From: Microseira wollei NIES-4236
Lineage (GTDB): Bacteria; Cyanobacteriota; Cyanobacteriia; Cyanobacteriales; Aerosakkonemataceae
Reading direction: 5' to 3'
DNA length: 64,000 bases
NCBI RefSeq assembly: GCF_020521235.1
Contig: NZ_BLAY01000001.1
Location: 124,001-188,000 of the forward strand
Shown: piece after piece, positions 1-8,485 of the stretch
Layout of the letters: the number at the start of each line of letters is the position of its first letter
How positions within the stretch are numbered: position 1 is the stretch's first letter
The notes under the pieces: model-generated
Databases searched by the model: none
Told to the model about the DNA's origin: nothing
What the model saw: the letters and a program-made list of their open reading frames with translations, nothing else
Made by a program: the position numbers and the translations under genes

Positions 1-32
1 GTTTTTCCTTTACGAATCTTGATTCCTTATGG

Positions 33-302
33 TTAGGGAAAATAACGATAAAATTCTCTCCGATGTAAAACGCGCATCACTTCTATAACATCTCCGTTAA
101 CTTCTATCCCAATACGGTAATCGCCGATGCGAATGCGATAGCGACCAGCGTAACCTCGCATGGCTTTAATGTCAGGAATCTCCTCCAAAGTGTTGATTGC
201 TTCTAGAGTTGTAAAAGCAAATTCGTAGATGCGTTGGAATGATGTCGAACTCTTCAATTGTTTCAGGTCTTTTAGAAAAGCCTGACGATATTGAACTTCC
301 AA
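33..302 (-). CDS. RelE/ParE-family toxin of a type II toxin-antitoxin pair
   Basis: The 89-residue product has the size and C-terminal pattern of RelE/ParE-fold toxins: a basic helix (KDLKQLKSS), then beta strands with GRYRIRIGDYRIGIEV and VMRVLHRREFYRYF. RelE relatives cleave ribosome-bound mRNA, while ParE relatives poison gyrase; the sequence does not say which applies. The stop of the upstream antitoxin lies only 5 bp before this ATG, so the two form an operon with the antitoxin first, the usual arrangement. Family assignment is fairly sure; the specific target is not. Confidence 0.8.
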   Translation of the reverse strand: MEVQYRQAFLKDLKQLKSSTSFQRIYEFAFTTLEAINTLEEIPDIKAMRGYAGRYRIRIGDYRIGIEVNGDVIEVMRVLHRREFYRYFP

Positions 303-307
303 GATAA

Positions 308-523
308 TTATTCCTCAAGATAGGCTAAGGCTTGCGCTCGATCTAACAAGGGTGTATTAACAGCTTCATCCATTGCTTTGTTCAGGCAATAGTCTTCTAC
401 CGCGTCTTGAAGTTCCTCAAAGGAAGCATTTTCACTGGGTAACAGTTGTCGCCATAGGTCAATAGGAATTACCACAGCGATCGCATCTCCGTCTTTGTTC
501 GTAAGATATTCAATATTTAGCAT
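308..523 (-). CDS. Antitoxin partner of the RelE/ParE-like toxin
   Basis: The 71-residue product begins MLNIEYLTNKDGDAIAVVIP and continues with an acidic helical stretch typical of small antitoxins, an N-terminal strand for DNA binding followed by a toxin-wrapping tail. An in-frame extension to 757 exists, but its extra 78 residues look like non-coding translation, so I prefer the ATG at 523. It lies directly upstream of the toxin gene with a 5-bp gap. Autoregulation by the complex is expected from the family but no operator is obvious. Confidence 0.65.
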   Translation of the reverse strand: MLNIEYLTNKDGDAIAVVIPIDLWRQLLPSENASFEELQDAVEDYCLNKAMDEAVNTPLLDRAQALAYLEE

Positions 524-873
524 TGTTTTTATGTCAGACAAAAAAACGTTTATCGATTCTAGCTTATCAACAGAGTAGTCGAAGGGGCAAAGAGATCTCG
601 AAACGTGCCGCAGACGATCGCATAAGGTAGCAAATACCATAGCATTGGCATAATCGTCATCTTCATCCACTAAGCACCAACTGATGGCGACAGAACCTTC
701 TCCCTTACTGAAAAAAGCGCGATCGCACACCCCAAACAGTCCTTGCCTTGCGGACATCTGGTTTCAACCTGGGGAATCTGGGGAATCCGCTTTCAACCAC
801 AGCGTCTAGGTCGTCTTAGAATAAAAGAAAAGATTGTATAGATTTGTATCGCAACCTCAACCATAACAAAATC

Positions 874-1893
874 ATGGCTGCTGCCGTATTAATCGAAAAA
901 CTCCAGAAACGCTACGGCAACGTCGAAGCCGTCAAAGACGTATCCTTCCAAGTAGAAGCGGGCGAGATTTTCGGCTTGCTTGGCCCCAACGGCGCTGGTA
1001 AAACTACTACCATCCGCTGTCTGTGTACCCTCGCCGCCCCAGATGCTGGCAAACTCGAAGTCTCCGGTATCTCCGTCACCGCCAATCCGAAAGCAGTCCG
1101 TCAGCGACTCGGTTACGTCGCCCAAGAAGTCGCCATCGATAAAATACTCACCGGGCGAGAACTCCTCCAACTGCAAGCCGCACTCTACCACCTTCCCGGC
1201 GCTGTCGCGAAAGATCGGATTAACGCGATGCTGAAATTGCTGGGATTGGCAGAATGGGCGGATAAAAAAACCGGCACTTATTCCGGTGGCATCCGCCGTA
1301 GGATAGATTTAGCCGCAGGATTGTTGCACAAACCCGATGTGTTGGTTTTGGACGAACCCACGGTAGGGTTAGATATCGAAAGTCGCGTCGTGATGTGGAA
1401 TGTCTTGCGCCAGTTGCGGGATTCTGGTATTACCGTGTTGATGACGAGCCATTATTTAGAGGAAATCGACGCTTTGGCTGATAGAGTGGCAATTATTGAT
1501 AAAGGCGTGGTTATTGCTTCTGGGACGCCTTCGGAGTTAAAAGATCGGGTGGGAGGCGATCGCATCACCCTCCGCATCCGCGAATTCACCCCCCCGGAAG
1601 AAGCCGCAAAAGCTAAAGACATGCTGCAAGCGCTACCTTTCGTCCAAGAAGTCATCCTCAACACCGCCCAAGGTAACTCGCTAAACTTAGTCGTAAAATC
1701 TCAAAGCGACGCCCTTTTAACCATTCAGCAATCTCTCCGCGATGCTGGATTACCTACTTTCGGTATTGCCCAATCTCGTCCTAGTTTAGATGATGTCTAC
1801 CTGGCAGCAACGGGTAAAACGCTAATGGATGCGGAACTCGCCGCCGTGGGTACTCGCGATCCCAAGGCTGAGAAAAAGCAAAATATGAGATAG
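874..1893 (+). CDS. DrrA-like ABC transporter ATP-binding protein
   Basis: ATPase subunit of an ABC-2 type exporter. Walker A is LLGPNGAGKTTT, the signature is YSGGIRRR (a variant of LSGGQ), Walker B is VLVLDEP, and the switch His follows in MTSHYLEE. A ~110-residue C-terminal extension matches daunorubicin-resistance (DrrA) ATPases. A TTG at 844 would add ten residues; ATG at 874, giving MAAAVLIEKLQKRYG, is the better start. The matching permease gene follows after 178 bp that carry only repeats. Substrate cannot be read from the sequence. Confidence 0.92.
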   Translation: MAAAVLIEKLQKRYGNVEAVKDVSFQVEAGEIFGLLGPNGAGKTTTIRCLCTLAAPDAGKLEVSGISVTANPKAVRQRLGYVAQEVAIDKILTGRELLQLQAALYHLPGAVAKDRINAMLKLLGLAEWADKKTGTYSGGIRRRIDLAAGLLHKPDVLVLDEPTVGLDIESRVVMWNVLRQLRDSGITVLMTSHYLEEIDALADRVAIIDKGVVIASGTPSELKDRVGGDRITLRIREFTPPEEAAKAKDMLQALPFVQEVILNTAQGNSLNLVVKSQSDALLTIQQSLRDAGLPTFGIAQSRPSLDDVYLAATGKTLMDAELAAVGTRDPKAEKKQNMR

Positions 1894-1901
1894 CCTACTC
1901 A

Positions 1902-2010
1902 ATTGTGGGGTAGGCATCCTGCCTGCCCTAGATCTCTTAGACCTCTCCAGAAAATAAAGTCGAAGGTCGAGAAAATAAAGTCGAAGGCAGGCGAGACGCC
2001 CACCCCACAA
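1902..2010. repeat. Inverted GTGGGGTAGGCATCCTGCCTGCC repeat module
   Basis: A GTGGGGTAGGCATCCTGCCTGCC-type unit is followed about 70 bp later by its imperfect inverse ending in CCCACCCCAC. The same unit occurs twice near 12465-12540. It fills the gap between the ABC ATPase and permease genes and may fold as a long hairpin in their transcript. Confidence 0.7.
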
Positions 2011-2071
2011 GAGTTTTTGCAGAGATTTATTTTAAACCGCGAAGACGCGAAGAACGCGAAGGAAAAGAAAG

Positions 2072-2962
2072 ATGACTACTACGAATTCTTCTCCATCTGA
2101 GATTAAGTGGCAGCCAGAGTCTGCGACTCAATCTGATGTGGCTGCACCGAGTTTTTTTGGGGAGTTGGTGCAAGAAACTTTGGCTTTAACTCGTCGCTTG
2201 TTTATTCAACTCCAGCGGCGACCTTCAACTTTAATTGCTGGGGTGATTCAACCTCTAATTTGGTTAGTTTTGTTCGGGGCGCTGTTTCAGAATGCCCCGA
2301 AAGGGATGTTTGGAAATAGTGTCGATTACGGACAATTTCTCATAGCTGGGATAATTGTTTTTACCGCTTTTAGTGGGGCGCTGAATGCTGGGTTGCCGGT
2401 GATGTTTGACCGGGAATTTGGCTTTCTCAATCGCTTGTTGGTTGCGCCTCTAGCGTCGCGGTTTTCGATTGTTTTCGCTTCGGCTATCTTTATCGTTACC
2501 CTCAGCGGCATTCAAACGGCAGCGATCGTCGCAGCGAGTGCTATGCTTGGTGTGGGATTGCCAGATCCGATTGGTTTGGGTTTGATGGCGCTGATTGTTT
2601 TGTTGCTGGTTGTAGGGGTAACTGCTTTAAGTTTGGGGTTAGCTTTTGCCCTTCCTGGTCACATTGAATTACTGGCGGTAATTTTTGTGACTAACTTGCC
2701 TTTGTTATTTGCCAGTACTGCCCTTGCTCCTCTTTCTTTTATGCCCAATTGGTTGCAAACAATTGCTACTCTCAATCCACTGAGTTACGCAATTGAGCCG
2801 ATTCGTTATGTTTATCTTCATAACAGTTGGGCATTTAGCAGTGTAGTAATGCAGGCTCCTTGGGGTACTGTTTCTTTAGGCGGGGCGCTATTAATATTGT
2901 TGGTGCTGGATCTGGTGGCTTTGCTGAGCATTCAACCCCTGTTGCGTCGATCTTTTGCTTAA
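2072..2962 (+). CDS. DrrB-like ABC-2 transporter permease
   Basis: Membrane subunit of the exporter whose ATPase is encoded upstream. After a cytosolic N-terminus there are about six hydrophobic segments, starting near residue 50 (STLIAGVIQPLIWLVLFGAL) and ending near residue 285, with the ABC-2 pattern LNPLSYAIEPIRYVYL before the last segment. Length (296 residues) is normal for DrrB-type permeases. In filamentous cyanobacteria such pairs are commonly linked to lipid or natural-product export, but nothing here identifies the cargo. Confidence 0.9.
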   Translation: MTTTNSSPSEIKWQPESATQSDVAAPSFFGELVQETLALTRRLFIQLQRRPSTLIAGVIQPLIWLVLFGALFQNAPKGMFGNSVDYGQFLIAGIIVFTAFSGALNAGLPVMFDREFGFLNRLLVAPLASRFSIVFASAIFIVTLSGIQTAAIVAASAMLGVGLPDPIGLGLMALIVLLLVVGVTALSLGLAFALPGHIELLAVIFVTNLPLLFASTALAPLSFMPNWLQTIATLNPLSYAIEPIRYVYLHNSWAFSSVVMQAPWGTVSLGGALLILLVLDLVALLSIQPLLRRSFA

Positions 2963-2987
2963 ATTACCACAACCCTGCAAATCAGTA

Positions 2988-3250
2988 GGGGCACGGCGTA
3001 GATAACTTTTGATTTCTCCCCAAAAATTGTGAAATGTTCCCTACAGTTTGAAATAAATTTCAAGGGCACGGCGTAGATAACTTTTGATTTCTCCCCAAAG
3101 ATTCTCAAAGGTTCCCTACACTTTGAAATAAATTTCAAGGCACGGCGTAGATAACTTTTGATTTCTCCCCAAAGATTGTAAAATGTTCCCTACTTTTGAT
3201 TTCTACCCAAAGATTCTCAAATTTTCCCTACAGCTTGAAATAAATTTCAA
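2988..3250. repeat. Tandem ~76-bp intergenic repeat, about 3.5 copies
   Basis: Copies start at about 2988, 3064 and 3139, each beginning GGGCACGGCGTAGATAACTT and ending TTCCCTAC plus TTTGAAATAAATTTCAA. A truncated fourth copy runs from 3194 to 3250. The unit has GTAGGG/CCCTAC-like ends, like the other small repeats in this window. It occupies nearly the whole gap between the permease and the next gene. Confidence 0.9.
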
Positions 3251-3312
3251 CGCTTCTTGTCCAAGATGTAAGCTTAACTATAGCCTTCTCTATTTGTGAG
3301 GAGTAAACCGCG

Positions 3313-3696
3313 ATGTATGTAAAATTATTTACCAAGTTAGCGCTGAGCTTTTTAGCGGGAACTGCGATCGCATCAATTGTGCTGCCTCAACCAACCTGGG
3401 CACAATTCACAGATGCCCAGCCCCTGCAAGACTGGCAAAACCCAGAAAGTAACCGCGATCCGTTTTCTGGCAAAGGAGACGGCGCCGATGGGGCTTTCGA
3501 CGTGTTCAATATGATACATCGGGCTAATCTCGGCCCTACGCGCAGTCTGGGTGAATTTAGTGAAGAACAGCAGGAAAGTCTCGATGCTGCTGCGGCGGAA
3601 TTTCGCAAACAACAACAACAACGGCTTCAGTCTCCGAATGGGGTAGTCCCTGTGACTGGGGGAGAGGCGATCGCACCACCCCAGTCGGGTAACTGA
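3313..3696 (+). CDS. Small secreted hypothetical protein
   Basis: The 127-residue product has a clear signal peptide: MYVKLFTKLALSFLAGTAIA followed by a cleavage site near PTWAQF. The mature part is about 95 residues, rich in Gln, Asp and Pro (RKQQQQRLQ), with no recognisable domain and no cysteine pair. A GAGGAG ribosome site lies about 10 bp upstream of the ATG. Probably a periplasmic or lumenal conserved cyanobacterial protein of unknown function. Confidence 0.75.
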   Translation: MYVKLFTKLALSFLAGTAIASIVLPQPTWAQFTDAQPLQDWQNPESNRDPFSGKGDGADGAFDVFNMIHRANLGPTRSLGEFSEEQQESLDAAAAEFRKQQQQRLQSPNGVVPVTGGEAIAPPQSGN

Positions 3697-3878
3697 CGCC
3701 CAGATGGGAGGACGCTCTCTTAGCTGCAATCTCCCTCTTCCCCCTCAGGCAAAGAAACCCGGTTTCTCCGAAAAATCGTTGGGAAAGGAAACTCGAGATA
3801 TGCCTCCCTTCCGCTGCGCGAACGACTCTTCACCTTTGTTTCTGGCAACGCCCTTGCGTAATATCGTTGACCGTTGCT

Positions 3879-3975
3879 AAGGAATTACGACCTGTAGGGG
3901 CAATTAGCAATTAGCAATTAGCAATTACCAATTACCAAGAAAGGCCGATCATTCCGATGCCTAAGGATTTGATAT
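3879..3975. repeat. ~95-bp dispersed repeat containing CAATTAG heptamers
   Basis: The block 'ggaattacgacctgtagggg' followed by heptameric CAATTAG/CAATTAC repeats and 'agaaaggccgatcattccga' recurs almost unchanged at 38690-38775. It contains a short tandemly repeated repetitive (STRR) tract of the type common in filamentous cyanobacteria. It lies downstream of the subtilase gene. Confidence 0.85.
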
Positions 3976-3989
3976 AAGTCCTGGATCGC

Positions 3990-6761
3990 TTAGCCGAAAA
4001 TGAAGTTGCTCGGATCGTTGAACTGAGCTACACTCACCCCCAGAACGGTTAAGAACGACACACCGCTATTGTTACCGCTAAAGCCATTGCGATCGATGGT
4101 TAAGATCGTGTCTAAACCCCTCTCCTGAAAGCGGACGTGCCCTGAAGCAATGGGATTCGTTCCCCGGTAGCCAATATCGTCAAGCACGTTAGTTAGGTCA
4201 ATTTTGTCGCTACCCACAACAAAATCAGTAATCGTGTCGCCTTTGTCGGCAAGGCGTCTGTAACGAAACACGTCATTGCCAAACCCACCCGTGAGGATAT
4301 CCCGACCTTGAGAGCCAATGAAAGTGTCGCTACCATCGGTTCCCACCAGGGTTTCCCGACCGGGTTTTCCCTGGATAATCCTGCCCGGACGAGTGACACC
4401 GATGTTGTCGAACGCAATACCGTCGGTCGTTTCTAACGAATTCGAGAACTGCTGGAACTTAATTCGCACATCGCAACCCAAGGTCAAACCCTTTGATTGG
4501 GCGAACTCGCTGAGGTTGAAGGTGTAGGGTTGAAACTTCTTCGTGGCGTTGTTTCCAGTTAAGCTGACCAGACGGTACCAGTTAACGCCATCGACGCTGA
4601 GGGCAACCCCATCCGCATTCACCGAACCCTTGAAGGTTTCCGGCATGGGATTATCGGTATCGCTGTTTGTCTCCTTAACGACAAAGCTGAGTTCTACCCT
4701 ATTCGCGCTTGTGCCATCAATGTGCAGGATGGCTTCGTTGAGGGAATTTCGCTGCTCATCTAACAAGACATCGTAGACCGCTTTAGAGATGCCATTGCCC
4801 GCACTGTCTAGCCGCAACTGGCGCGTGACAATGGCATTATTCTCCGTCGTCACCTGAATCCGTCCGGCTCCGGTAGAATTGGTTTCAAAGGCACGGGGCA
4901 AGTCGCCATCTTCAAAGTTTTCGATGAAATTGAGTTTGGCGGGGACGGGAGGGCCGAATACGGCTCGGTAAGCGTCGATCAGTCCGTATCCAGTCAGGTT
5001 GTCATAACCCGGTGCGCCGATATCTTTTGCCGTTGAGGTCAGGCGGTCATAAATTTGCTGGGGGGTGAAATTGGGGTTGGCTTGTTTCACCAAAGCGGCA
5101 ATGGCAGCCGCATGAGGGGCAGACGCAGAAGTGCCGGAGAAGTTGGGGAAGCCATCGCCCTCCGGATCGCGGGTGAGGGGATCTAAATCCCCAAAGAAGC
5201 TAGTGTTGGTGCGTTGCACGGCGGCGGCTGTGGGTTTCTGGCGGATTTCTGGCGTTGCCTTGCGGGTGCCATCCGGGTTAAACAGAATCTCCACTGGACC
5301 AGCAGAGGTGAACAACGCGGGTTCTTCTTGAGCGAAATAGTCCGTGGCTGCTACCGTAAAGCTATTGACTGCAGCTGGATTCCCGAAAATGGTGGGACTG
5401 TTGGTGGCATATTCCTGCACTACCTTTTCACCGGGTGGAAGACCGGCAAGCGGCAGATATTTGATCCGTCCCGGTGCTTGGGTACCGGGGCGTAACGCGA
5501 TCAGCAGATCGTACTCTGCCGTCTCCCCTGTGGAGTTAATGTTAAATAAAAAGGTAAATGGAGATTGCGACAAGGTGCTGTCATCCACAGACGCGACTAA
5601 AGATTTTGTAGCAGCGTCCAACAGAAAAACGTCTAAATCCGTATCAACTCCATTGGTTGTGAAGAAGGGGTCGTCCCATTGCAAACAAAGCAACGAGAAA
5701 CCCGCAGGTAGCTTGATTCGCTGGAGAACGTCTACACCCGAACCGGGATCGAAGTCATAAAACTGGGGCTGCTGATTGTTGTAGAACAATTCGCCGAAGA
5801 ATGGCAACAAAGTATCAAAATCTTGGTTGCCAGTGGTTGGGGTGGAGACAAAGTTAATCTGCTTGGAGTCGTAAGCGGTATTACCGAAATTCGTCGCTGC
5901 CGAAAAGTAAGCCACCCCCTTCTGGGTCACCACCTCATTTACCGCAGCGGCGACGACGCCATCTTGAAAAAACGGATCGTTCAACCAAACAATATCATCC
6001 ACAATTATGTCTGCCCCAGCATTCGCCAGCGCGCGAATGTTATCAGCCATGAGGCTAGGACCGAACTCGCCTGTGATTCTGGATTTGTTTCCTGTGGCAA
6101 AGGCAAGGGAAGCACCCGGAGCCAGGTCGTGGATCAGTTGCATCATGGCGCGACCTTCATCAGGCTGTGCAGCATTAAAGGTAAACCCCGGGTCAATCAC
6201 CTCAATGCTGGCGGGCAGTTCGCCATTGGCAATATTCTGCTGGAGTGTTGCAAAGCCTGGTATTGCAAACGCATCTACAACGTCATGGCTATCGCTGATG
6301 ACGCCAATCTTTACCCCTGTGCCGTCATAGCCTTGGGGTAAGGCAGTCCGGACGCGATCGCTTTGGTGTATAAAATCTGCTTGGCTGAGGGCAGGACCGG
6401 CACTACCCATGGGACGGGGAACAGACAGCACTCCCATTAGCCCTTGTCCGACGAGGGAATCCATCTGGGACTGCAACCCTGAAATATTGGCAATCGGTAA
6501 CCAGCCTTCCACAAAATGGCGGTTTTGATCTACTGTCGATACTTGCAAGCCCAAGGGTGTCAGACTGGGCAGCAAGCCGTTAGGATTATGAGCCGTGATT
6601 CTGACAGCGACTCTTTGCTGATTCTGATCGACCACCAGGAAATCGCTCAAACCTGACGCACTTTGAGCGGCGGCGGCTGTTCTCATGCCGGGATTTGGGG
6701 CGCTCGATTCCGCCAATTTCAGCAAGTTGGAATCGATCCGGTTTGAAATTAATAAACTCAT
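3990..6761 (-). CDS. Subtilisin-like (S8) serine protease with calcium-binding RTX-type C-terminus
   Basis: Secreted-type peptidase of 923 residues. The catalytic triad is visible: Asp near residue 154 (VKIGVISDS), His near residue 205 (QLIHDLAPGA) and Ser near residue 545 (FSGTSASAPH). The His motif is of the 'HDLAPGA' subtilase type rather than the classical HGT. A jelly-roll-like region (~600-790) follows. The last ~110 residues carry hemolysin-type calcium-binding repeats (LVGTDGSDTFIGSQGRD, LTGGFGNDVFRY) and an ITDFVVGSDKIDL segment typical of type I secreted proteins. No Sec signal peptide is seen, which agrees with type I export, but no exporter is adjacent. Confidence 0.9.
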   Translation of the reverse strand: MSLLISNRIDSNLLKLAESSAPNPGMRTAAAAQSASGLSDFLVVDQNQQRVAVRITAHNPNGLLPSLTPLGLQVSTVDQNRHFVEGWLPIANISGLQSQMDSLVGQGLMGVLSVPRPMGSAGPALSQADFIHQSDRVRTALPQGYDGTGVKIGVISDSHDVVDAFAIPGFATLQQNIANGELPASIEVIDPGFTFNAAQPDEGRAMMQLIHDLAPGASLAFATGNKSRITGEFGPSLMADNIRALANAGADIIVDDIVWLNDPFFQDGVVAAAVNEVVTQKGVAYFSAATNFGNTAYDSKQINFVSTPTTGNQDFDTLLPFFGELFYNNQQPQFYDFDPGSGVDVLQRIKLPAGFSLLCLQWDDPFFTTNGVDTDLDVFLLDAATKSLVASVDDSTLSQSPFTFLFNINSTGETAEYDLLIALRPGTQAPGRIKYLPLAGLPPGEKVVQEYATNSPTIFGNPAAVNSFTVAATDYFAQEEPALFTSAGPVEILFNPDGTRKATPEIRQKPTAAAVQRTNTSFFGDLDPLTRDPEGDGFPNFSGTSASAPHAAAIAALVKQANPNFTPQQIYDRLTSTAKDIGAPGYDNLTGYGLIDAYRAVFGPPVPAKLNFIENFEDGDLPRAFETNSTGAGRIQVTTENNAIVTRQLRLDSAGNGISKAVYDVLLDEQRNSLNEAILHIDGTSANRVELSFVVKETNSDTDNPMPETFKGSVNADGVALSVDGVNWYRLVSLTGNNATKKFQPYTFNLSEFAQSKGLTLGCDVRIKFQQFSNSLETTDGIAFDNIGVTRPGRIIQGKPGRETLVGTDGSDTFIGSQGRDILTGGFGNDVFRYRRLADKGDTITDFVVGSDKIDLTNVLDDIGYRGTNPIASGHVRFQERGLDTILTIDRNGFSGNNSGVSFLTVLGVSVAQFNDPSNFIFG

Positions 6762-6807
6762 GATTGGTTTGCTTAAACTTAATGAAAAAACTGGGTATCC
6801 TAAGCAA

Positions 6808-7262
6808 CCCGGTTTCTCTAAGAAACCGGGTTTCTTGCTGGCGTTTTATTTACGCCTAATATCCTGGGAAATCACCTCGGAATTGTACTCAAATAATAGA
6901 TGTAACTTTCTATTTAATGCCAGTGTTTAGACGCAGAATTTATGAAAATTACACAAACTCTTCATCGAAACTTTATTTTTAAGTTTTTATAAAAAAAACT
7001 AATAAATCAGCGAGATTGATACTTTAACAGGACTTACGCCAAGAAACCGGGTTTCTAGGAAAAATAGTTGATTTGTCAACCAGAGATTTACGAAGAAACA
7101 AACGTGATGGCCTCCGAAGAACGTAATTCCTGATATCGTCTCTGCTGGCATTGCGACCCAGAGGGATTTGATTAGGACTTAGGCAGGAGAAGCCTAGAAA
7201 CCCGGTTTCTTGCTGCGATATCTCGTTTCGTTTCCCAAGGATTTTTCAGAGAAACCCGGTTT
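6808..7262. repeat. Intergenic region with dispersed AAACCCGGTTTCTT palindromes
   Basis: The 629-bp gap between the subtilase and peroxiredoxin genes has no convincing ORF. It holds several copies of the palindrome-like GAAACCCGGTTTC, at about 6808-6838 (an inverted pair), 7042, 7198 and 7253. Further copies occur at 3757 and 55237-55350. The 6808-6838 pair could fold as a hairpin just upstream of the subtilase start. Confidence 0.7.
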
Positions 7263-7390
7263 CTTTGCGTAGTGATTTGCGTAAGTTTTGTTGATATTAA
7301 AACAAAAGAAAACACGCCTTGCTTGTAGCAAACTGCGTGTTGGATGTCAGAACGTACAGTTGTATTTGTGCGCGCGCTATCTTAGCTCAC

Positions 7391-7828
7391 TTATGCGCCC
7401 ACAGCTGCCAGCACATCCTGAGCGTGGGTATCGGTTTTAACAGTGTTAAACACATGAACAATCTTGCCACTGCCGTCGATGATGAAGGTGACGCGCTTAG
7501 CATAGCCGCCGCCATCCACATCGTAGGCTTTGGTAATCGCACCGTCGGTGTCGGCTACCAGCTGAAAGGGTAAACCGTACTTTTCGGTAAATTTCTTGTG
7601 GGAGGCTTCGTCGTCCATGCTAACGCCCAGCACCACCATGTCTTTACCTTGAAATTCCGGGTAGGAATCCCGGAAGCTTTGGGCTTCTTTAGTGCAGCCT
7701 GGTGTATCGTCCTTGGGATAGAAATACAAAACAACGGTTTTACCGGCAAAGTCAGACAAGGAGACGGTGTTGCCGTCCGTGTCTTTGGCGGTAAATGCCG
7801 GTGCTGTTGTACCAACCGATAAAGCCAT
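7391..7828 (-). CDS. Peroxiredoxin Q/BCP family thiol peroxidase
   Basis: A 145-residue thioredoxin-fold peroxidase reducing H2O2 and organic hydroperoxides. The peroxidatic cysteine is Cys45 in YPKDDTPGCTKEA. The resolving cysteine of 2-Cys PrxQ, normally five residues later, is replaced by Gln50, and there is no other cysteine, so this copy should work as a 1-Cys enzyme needing an external thiol. Length and N-terminus are standard for the family. It is a single transcription unit. Confidence 0.92.
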   Translation of the reverse strand: MALSVGTTAPAFTAKDTDGNTVSLSDFAGKTVVLYFYPKDDTPGCTKEAQSFRDSYPEFQGKDMVVLGVSMDDEASHKKFTEKYGLPFQLVADTDGAITKAYDVDGGGYAKRVTFIIDGSGKIVHVFNTVKTDTHAQDVLAAVGA

Positions 7829-7993
7829 AGCTAATATTGTCCTGTTAGCTTTAGATTTCTTTACATTTTACCCCAGTTCTTGTTTGTCATCTGCTGGTGG
7901 CAGGAGTTGGCTACTATCTCTAGCAGCAAAAAATGCTTAATATAAGAGCAAAGAAGCCCTAAGATTTCAGGCTAAACTGGCGTAACAAATCTG

Positions 7994-8401
7994 ATGACTG
8001 TAACCAAACCGCAAGAAGCTAAATCCCTAACTTATCCCAAAAAAACCATAGAACGCGCCAGCAGAGCGCTGCGCTGTTCTCCGTTTCAGATGCCGTTATT
8101 TGCGACCATGGGTCGGCAAAGTGTCGATATGGGGGCGATTGCATCCACAAAAGGTGCTAATCTTCAATACACCCTTAGCCCCCTATCCGAGTTGGCAGCT
8201 GAAAATGCCTTGATGTGGCTGATTCAAGTAGGTGTGCTGCGGCGAGAAGTTGATGGACAGGGAATTACAGATAGTTTTCGCCTAACGCCTCTGGGACATC
8301 AGATAATAGAACAATGGCAGGCGCAAGGGCTTGTCGTGCCGCCCCCGACTTGGCGCGATCGCATCTACAATGCCTTAAGTCGCTGGCTACGAATATTCTG
8401 A
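7994..8401 (+). CDS. Npun_F0494-family conserved cyanobacterial protein
   Basis: A 135-residue protein opening with YPKKTIERASRALRCSPFQM and ending in a helix WRDRIYNALSRWLRIF. The middle (ENALMWLIQVGVLRREVDGQGITDSFRLTPLG) has the look of a winged-helix fold. I recognise the pattern as the small cyanobacterial family named after Npun_F0494; no biochemical role is known to me. It lies 84 bp upstream of cobQ on the same strand. Confidence 0.7.
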   Translation: MTVTKPQEAKSLTYPKKTIERASRALRCSPFQMPLFATMGRQSVDMGAIASTKGANLQYTLSPLSELAAENALMWLIQVGVLRREVDGQGITDSFRLTPLGHQIIEQWQAQGLVVPPPTWRDRIYNALSRWLRIF

Positions 8402-8485
8402 ATCGGTAATCGGTAATGGCTCATTGGTAATGGGTCATTGCTCGTTCTCAATCAGCCCCTCAAGCTCGTTACAAACGAATTTCTT

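Noticed and set aside
308-757. 149-codon frame containing the antitoxin
   Set aside because: Only the last 71 codons look like protein of the antitoxin type; the upstream extension has no family features, so the start at 523 was used.
2988-3250. Possible CRISPR array
   Set aside because: The copies are contiguous ~76-bp tandem repeats without unique spacers, and no cas genes are nearby.
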